Below are positions 59,526-64,000 of a stretch of DNA of 64,000 bases, in pieces. Position numbers and translations under genes: made by a program. Source of the DNA: Corallium rubrum. Its lineage: Eukaryota; Cnidaria; Anthozoa; Scleralcyonacea; Coralliidae. The notes under the pieces were generated by a model, which saw nothing but the letters and a program-made list of their open reading frames with translations, was not told where the DNA came from and did no database searches. How positions within the stretch are numbered: position 1 is the stretch's first letter; each line of letters begins with the position of its first letter. Where the stretch lies: positions 4,415,682 through 4,479,681 of the forward strand of contig OZ036004.1 of assembly GCA_964035015.1 (NCBI GenBank), written 5' to 3'.

Positions 59526-59937
59526 TACACACGTAAAAACGCACATTTGGTTCAGCTCTGATATCAGATCTGTTCAGAGAAATGTAGCGACCCTTGATAC
59601 AGCCTGACAGCTACAGAATGTACCAGAGCTGATGTATAAACATTTAGTTAGAATTTCTAACAGACTGCGACAGCTCCGTAGACAACATACCTGTTCAGTC
59701 TGTTGTACCAAACTGATACAGTACTGACCGTTTCAGGCTGATACAGTTTGACAGAATCTGTTCTGAACAGTCTGTTGTCAGTCTGTTGTAGCTCCAGGTA
59801 TAATACAGATGATATCATAGGTGTATCATAGCTGATACTGTATAACAGGCTGTATCAGGGATCGCTACATTTTTCTGAACAGATCTGACATCATTCTGCA
59901 TCAGGTCTGATACAGAGGGTGCGTTTTTGCGTGTGTA
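59526..59937. mobile_element. MITE, 412 bp, with TACACACG termini
   Basis: TACACACGTAAAAACGCAC (59526-59544) is matched by GTGCGTTTTTGCGTGTGTA (59919-59937). Inside, AGATCTGTTCAGAGAAATGT and AGCGACCCTTGATACAGCC return as GGCTGTATCAGGGATCGC and TTTTTCTGAACAGATCTG. Many CTGATAC/CAGTCTGTTGTA subrepeats fill the centre. If TA is the duplicated target, this is another Tc1/mariner-type element. Confidence 0.85.
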
Positions 59938-60306
59938 CACTCTGACTTTATATATACTCGCCACTTGGAGTAGAACCAAATATCGGCATTATCAAAGGAT
60001 TTGTGATCCTTAATGCATTCTTCTGGCGCTTATAGCTTTTAGGTTTTTATGAAATATCACAAAAGCATGCATCAGCATCGTGATTCACGACATATCCGAG
60101 CAAAAACATCCTATACGCAGTCCACGATAAAGATTTATTAACCGCGATTAAATTTAATAACTTCTATCAACGATAAACTAAAACCAGACGATTAACGAAA
60201 ATCTTTGTGCGTCATTTTCGTCGAGTATATTCAGGGGAAATTTTAAGTCAGATTTGGGAATGCCCCGGAAACGGGTATATACCTGTAGCAGAAACACATA
60301 TGACTA

Positions 60307-60585
60307 ATGTCGTCACGCGACGGAAACCAAAAGGTAAATTTAACATCAAATAAAATGCGACTCTTCGTGAACACTTTGGCAACCATCCCGATTCTTTATG
60401 CTAGTACTTTAATGTGCGATTATTTCTCAAAAACTTCCCCCACGGAAACCCTAATATATATAAAGCAATTGGCGTTTGTTTTGATATTGTTTTTCCTATA
60501 CAAGCAGATCTTGAAGGGTCCATTGTGTTCTAAAATATCTCCTCATGTAATTTCACAATTGTTATACAACACGCACAAGAAGTAG
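60307..60585 (+). CDS. Uncertain small two-helix membrane protein, 92 aa
   Basis: A true ATG opens a 92-residue frame with hydrophobic stretches at residues ~18-38 (MRLFVNTLATIPILYASTLM) and ~48-67 (YIKQLAFVLILFFLYKQIL). It ends in a basic tail. I recognise no family. Codon 9 to 10 reads CAAAAG|GTAAAT, a good splice donor, so the first 27 bases could instead be a short exon. It lies 640 bp upstream of the third BH3-only gene on the same strand, but phase does not allow a simple join to that frame at the best acceptor. It may also be chance. Confidence 0.25.
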   Translation: MSSRDGNQKVNLTSNKMRLFVNTLATIPILYASTLMCDYFSKTSPTETLIYIKQLAFVLILFFLYKQILKGPLCSKISPHVISQLLYNTHKK

Positions 60586-60816
60586 CCAGTTCCTGCCCAA
60601 ACATGTCTTGGTGACACGCTAGAGTTTGATTGATAAATACGATTATTGTAGTTTCCGTTTCATAGCTCGTTCTAGAGACTATTCATTTGTTTCCCATGCT
60701 GTTATTATTGAATTTGGTTTGGATTAAGATTTTCTTTTCTTGATGTCTGTATTTATAGTCTTCCGACGTTTGGTTAGAGCATGCGTGGGTAGCTACTAAA
60801 GGTCAGATTAGAGGCA

Positions 60817-60824
60817 CATAAAAG
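60817..60824 (+). promoter_or_regulatory. Candidate TATA box for the 61.2-kb BH3 gene
   Basis: CATAAAAG stands at the start of a stretch (60820-61450) that is more GC-rich than its flanks, as expected for an exon. Transcription starting about 30 nt downstream would give a 5' UTR of roughly 370 nt before the ATG at 61222. There is no other support. Confidence 0.3.
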
Positions 60825-61221
60825 AGAGCCCAGCGGAGAAGACTGCTGCCCAGAACAGATCGCCGCAGATAATTTGTGTTCATAACAAAGAGTCGGTGCA
60901 AAGTTTCGTAGAGCAATTAACAGTACTCCGAGAATACAAGAGGGTGAAAGGAAACGTCTAAAGATCCAAGCGAACTTCCAGTTCAAACAATATATCAATA
61001 TTGCTCGAGAGTGAAGACGTTAGATTATATAAGAACACGACCGGATTAAAGACTGAAAGGGTTTGATCAAATTGTGGCGAGATCTGCTGATTGTAAACAC
61101 TACGCAACGAAATTACACATAGAGAGAGGGCAAGCCGGTCTGAAACCACAGTCAAGCTCCCAGGTTAGCTACAGAATTTTAAGACACAGTTTCCAAAGAT
61201 TATCCAAGGTGTCCAAAGCGT

Positions 61222-61449
61222 ATGATGATGTGCAACTTGAAGGAAGAACGCCTAGACAAAACCACAACAGAAGAAGAAACCAACGCGTTTATGAACGACG
61301 TAAACGCCGCTGCAATTGGCCAAACACTCGCAGAGATGGGGGACAAGTTAAACGAAGATGGGAAAAGAAACTGTGACTGCCTGAGACTAGTTACTCTAGG
61401 AATAGCACTGAGTTTCGCTACGTTCGCTATTCTAAACACTATCATGTGA
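61222..61449 (+). CDS. Putative tail-anchored BH3-only apoptosis activator, 75 aa
   Basis: Third and most canonical member. Residues 32-44 read IGQTLAEMGDKLN. I32, L36, M39 and L43 are the hydrophobic positions, with G40-D41 and N44. The pattern follows the BH3 helix of Bim-type proteins, including the small residue after the first hydrophobic one. After a charged linker with two cysteines (C51, C53), residues 54-71 (LRLVTLGIALSFATFAIL) make one membrane segment, with only NTIM after it: a classic tail anchor. Three consecutive ATGs open the frame, and the second has A at -3. An alternative start by splicing at the AG at 61189 is possible, because the frame is open back to a stop at 61180. 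Overlapping frames on both strands are shadows. ATTAAA is at 61481 and AATAAA at 61866. Confidence 0.68.
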   Translation: MMMCNLKEERLDKTTTEEETNAFMNDVNAAAIGQTLAEMGDKLNEDGKRNCDCLRLVTLGIALSFATFAILNTIM

Positions 61450-61865
61450 AAATAAGAATGATTGCATGCAAAGGACTTGAATTAAAGCACGCTTGGTTTA
61501 CGAATGGATGAAAGTAGTTGAGCACGGCCATATTTGAACTGTACATATTTTTTTTCAGAATGATCCATACACCGTATATAAGTCTTGTAAAAAAATGACA
61601 ATAATCTGTGAGACAATGCATAAACAAGCAAAGGTATACTGGTGTTATTTAAGATAAGGGAATTTAGATTTAGTTTATTTCAAGAGGTTAGATATTTTGT
61701 AGAACACATTCCCTTCTTTGCATGGACGAGCTGCAAGGGAAACACTTGTATATAGACATATTTCACAAATAATATATATATATGTACATTTATGTAAGTA
61801 AGATCTCATATACCTGGTCGTAGATACTTAGTTTTAGTAAATAATTGGTTGTAGAAAGAGTTTCT

Positions 61866-61871
61866 AATAAA
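61866..61871 (+). terminator. Candidate polyadenylation signal of the 61.2-kb BH3 gene
   Basis: AATAAA about 415 nt beyond the stop codon. A weaker ATTAAA at 61481 would give a very short 3' UTR. Either is plausible. Confidence 0.35.
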
Positions 61872-62682
61872 TATAGCTGTTTATCTCTCTTTATACTGAA
61901 GTATATGCAATGCCAAGCTCATACAGATATATTTGAAAAAAAAATGACCGAAGAACACCGAAGCCTTTGCAAAATGGTAAAGCTTTCTATATAAACTACA
62001 AAAGCATCATTCTTTTTTCTTCACATCAACTAAAATATCATTGCTATATTGGGCATAAAAACTATAAAAATTACTTGAGGAAGATATATGAAAGAGCGAG
62101 ATAATCAAAGACGACCCAATTATATCCCTCATCGCCATCACACACTTATAAATATACTCTTAACTTTCAATGGTATTCATTCAAAGCCCCAATATTTTAA
62201 AATAATATAGTTCTTCAACGATAAAGCTATAAAACACAGCCAGAAAATGATAGAAATTTGCCGGTTCCAAAACAATTTATGCGGCAACTCGTAACAACTT
62301 GCCGAAGATAACGACCATTGTTATAATATGTAGACGAAACGCAGCAATGGCGAACATTTCATTTGCTAAATCTCACTTCAAAACCAATGAAGTTTACTCC
62401 TTTATAATATTAGAGGCTGACAAGGTTTAAACCACAGTATAAAGGGTTATTGAGCTAGAGGTTATGAATTATATCGACGATATAATTTGCTGCAGTGTAT
62501 GGTATATACACTGCGGCAAGAGTCTGTTGTCTTCGCAATGATAATCTTTCACCCTTAACAAATAATTATTGCTCCCTTTGAAAATACAGTCTGTGCTTTA
62601 ATAACCAGTTCTATATAGATTCCTCATTGATACGTCTAGTTTATTTCTTTACAAAATACAAATATAAAAATTTCAATAAGCG

Positions 62683-62853
62683 ATGCACCGGCATAGATAT
62701 CTTGTGAAAGACATTACAGCGGCGCCATCAATGGGATGCATCAGCCGCAATGTCAGCGAGCAGTTGAAAACACTGCCAGTCTCAATAAGGATTGTAGACG
62801 ACATTAAATATTACAACAACATTCAAAAAATCAAAACCAGTCTTTTAGCTTGA
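62683..62853 (+). CDS. Uncertain short open frame, 56 aa
   Basis: It runs from an ATG to TGA at 62851, through sequence slightly richer in GC than its surroundings. The protein is basic at its start (MHRHRYLVK) and ends KIKTSLLA. There is no membrane segment and no BH3 core: the nearest resemblance, VSEQLKTL, is followed by PV and not GD. I cannot assign a function. Confidence 0.15.
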   Translation: MHRHRYLVKDITAAPSMGCISRNVSEQLKTLPVSIRIVDDIKYYNNIQKIKTSLLA

Positions 62854-62991
62854 ATTCTAGTTGTAATTTCTTTACTTAAAATGCGACAATATCACGGCAT
62901 ATGCATGAACGAGTATATTTTAGTGAATTTGTACTGATCGCATGCAAAGAATTCACGGCGACAAATTGTATAGCTGGATGCAACATAGTTA

Positions 62992-62994
<3 letters not shown>

Positions 62995-63044
<50 letters not shown>
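62995..63044 (+). repeat. (TA)n microsatellite
   Basis: About 24 uninterrupted TA dinucleotides. Confidence 0.97.
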
Positions 63045-63046
<2 letters not shown>

Positions 63047-63049
63047 GAA

Positions 63050-64000
63050 TTTATATATGTGTTATCTGTATTACTCGGTAATACTTGAACCATCAGTGTT
63101 GGTTTTGGTCTGATCAGAGATACACATAACCTGTCGATAATAAACAAATATGATGCAAACATGACCTGCACGAATTCTGGTGGTGCATGCACGAGTATAT
63201 TTTATATACATGCATATACATTAAATATATATAATTGTGAAAGCTGATTCAAATAAAATCCATCCTAACTCTACCTTGACCAAAACAACATATAAGCTTG
63301 TTATATTAACAGAATGTTAAAGAAATGAGAGACTTTCATCTTCTATTTAAAGCGAAGTAAAATGAAGATCTCATTTCGGCATTGCCTTTCGCCTTCGCAT
63401 ATGCACAACATCGAAACATCCCTATGGCTATAAGTCAGGTTTCAGCGTTATATATACTGATTATAGTCTTAAGGCAATATTAAAAGGAAAAGAAAACCCA
63501 ACAAAACCCTCAAAAGAAATAAAATAATCTTTGGATTGTCGTTGGTAAAATGAAGTTAACAAGCACTGACTTGTCTCGCTTAGGTTTTGAAAATGATAAA
63601 GCCGAAAGCGAAGTGTGTTTTCTACTCCTTAGTCATGTCAACTGAACTTAAAGACGCAAAAATATTATCAAGTTTTGTAGAGTGGTTTAAAATCAAACGA
63701 TAAACATCTTATCTGTTTCACATTTAGTTTGCAAACCGCAATTTTTCGATTGTTTATCATTTTGAGTTTAGTCAAATTTGCCCTCGTGTTGTCGTGACTG
63801 CTGCGTCATCATAAATATTACATCATCGTTGGATTCGTAGTAGACGAAGAAAACAGGTTTTAAAAACCGTATTTATATACTTATTGAAGAAAGATCGTGT
63901 ACAGAAGAGAGTTAACGTTTTCTGAACTACATATACATCCTATGTTTCGCTCAGGGATATAACAATATGCAACTCCAAAGAGTAAAACTAAAAGTGGACT
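63050..64000. other. AT-rich DNA to the window edge, no supportable gene
   Basis: I see no repeat with a second copy in the window, no domain-bearing frame and no RNA gene here. Confidence 0.45.

Noticed and set aside
61074..61376. 100-codon arginine-rich frame overlapping the BH3 gene
   Set aside because: It is a different frame of the same exon. Its highly basic, low-hydrophobicity composition looks like a shadow of the Glu/Lys-rich coding frame.

Overview
This is a gene-poor, AT-rich stretch of animal (metazoan) nuclear DNA. There are no bacterial operons, and almost no reading frame exceeds 130 codons. Nearly everything recognisable is repetitive: a satellite array, dozens of foldback or terminal-inverted-repeat DNA elements, 5S-rRNA-headed and tRNA-headed SINEs, one non-LTR retrotransposon fragment, minisatellites and microsatellites. 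From memory this repeat set resembles cnidarian, particularly anthozoan, genomes. That assignment is an impression and not a computed result.

Layout. 1-8306 is a satellite array built from two alternating unit types, one of them a full palindrome, with a recent 2,398-bp higher-order duplication. 8307-9050 holds a decayed pogo/Tigger-like transposase relic, followed by inverted satellite units (9052-9900) that are split by a 233-bp DNA transposon with a visible target-site duplication. 10.3-14.7 kb is microsatellites and minisatellites. 15-60 kb is a mosaic of MITEs, long inverted repeats and SINEs in featureless AT-rich DNA; a non-LTR retrotransposon 3' fragment lies at 46.87-47.42 kb. 60.3-64 kb is mostly single-copy.

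The main biological find is three small reading frames, at 15522-15740 (-), 37604-37873 (-) and 61222-61449 (+). They encode proteins of 72, 89 and 75 residues. Each has one clear BH3 motif (hydrophobic-x3-L-x2-[IM]-G-D-x-[FL]-[ND]) followed by a single hydrophobic segment near the C-terminus. That is the architecture of tail-anchored BH3-only proteins, which trigger mitochondrial apoptosis by binding the groove of Bcl-2 family proteins. I see no multi-domain Bcl-2 gene here, so the window looks like a dispersed group of BH3-only genes, about 22-24 kb apart, in a repeat-rich region. Because BH3-only proteins share little beyond the motif, standard gene prediction would probably miss all three.

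Limits. Splice sites, promoters and polyadenylation signals are read by eye and are tentative. Repeat boundaries are approximate unless a terminal repeat or target-site duplication is described. No alignment or database search was run.
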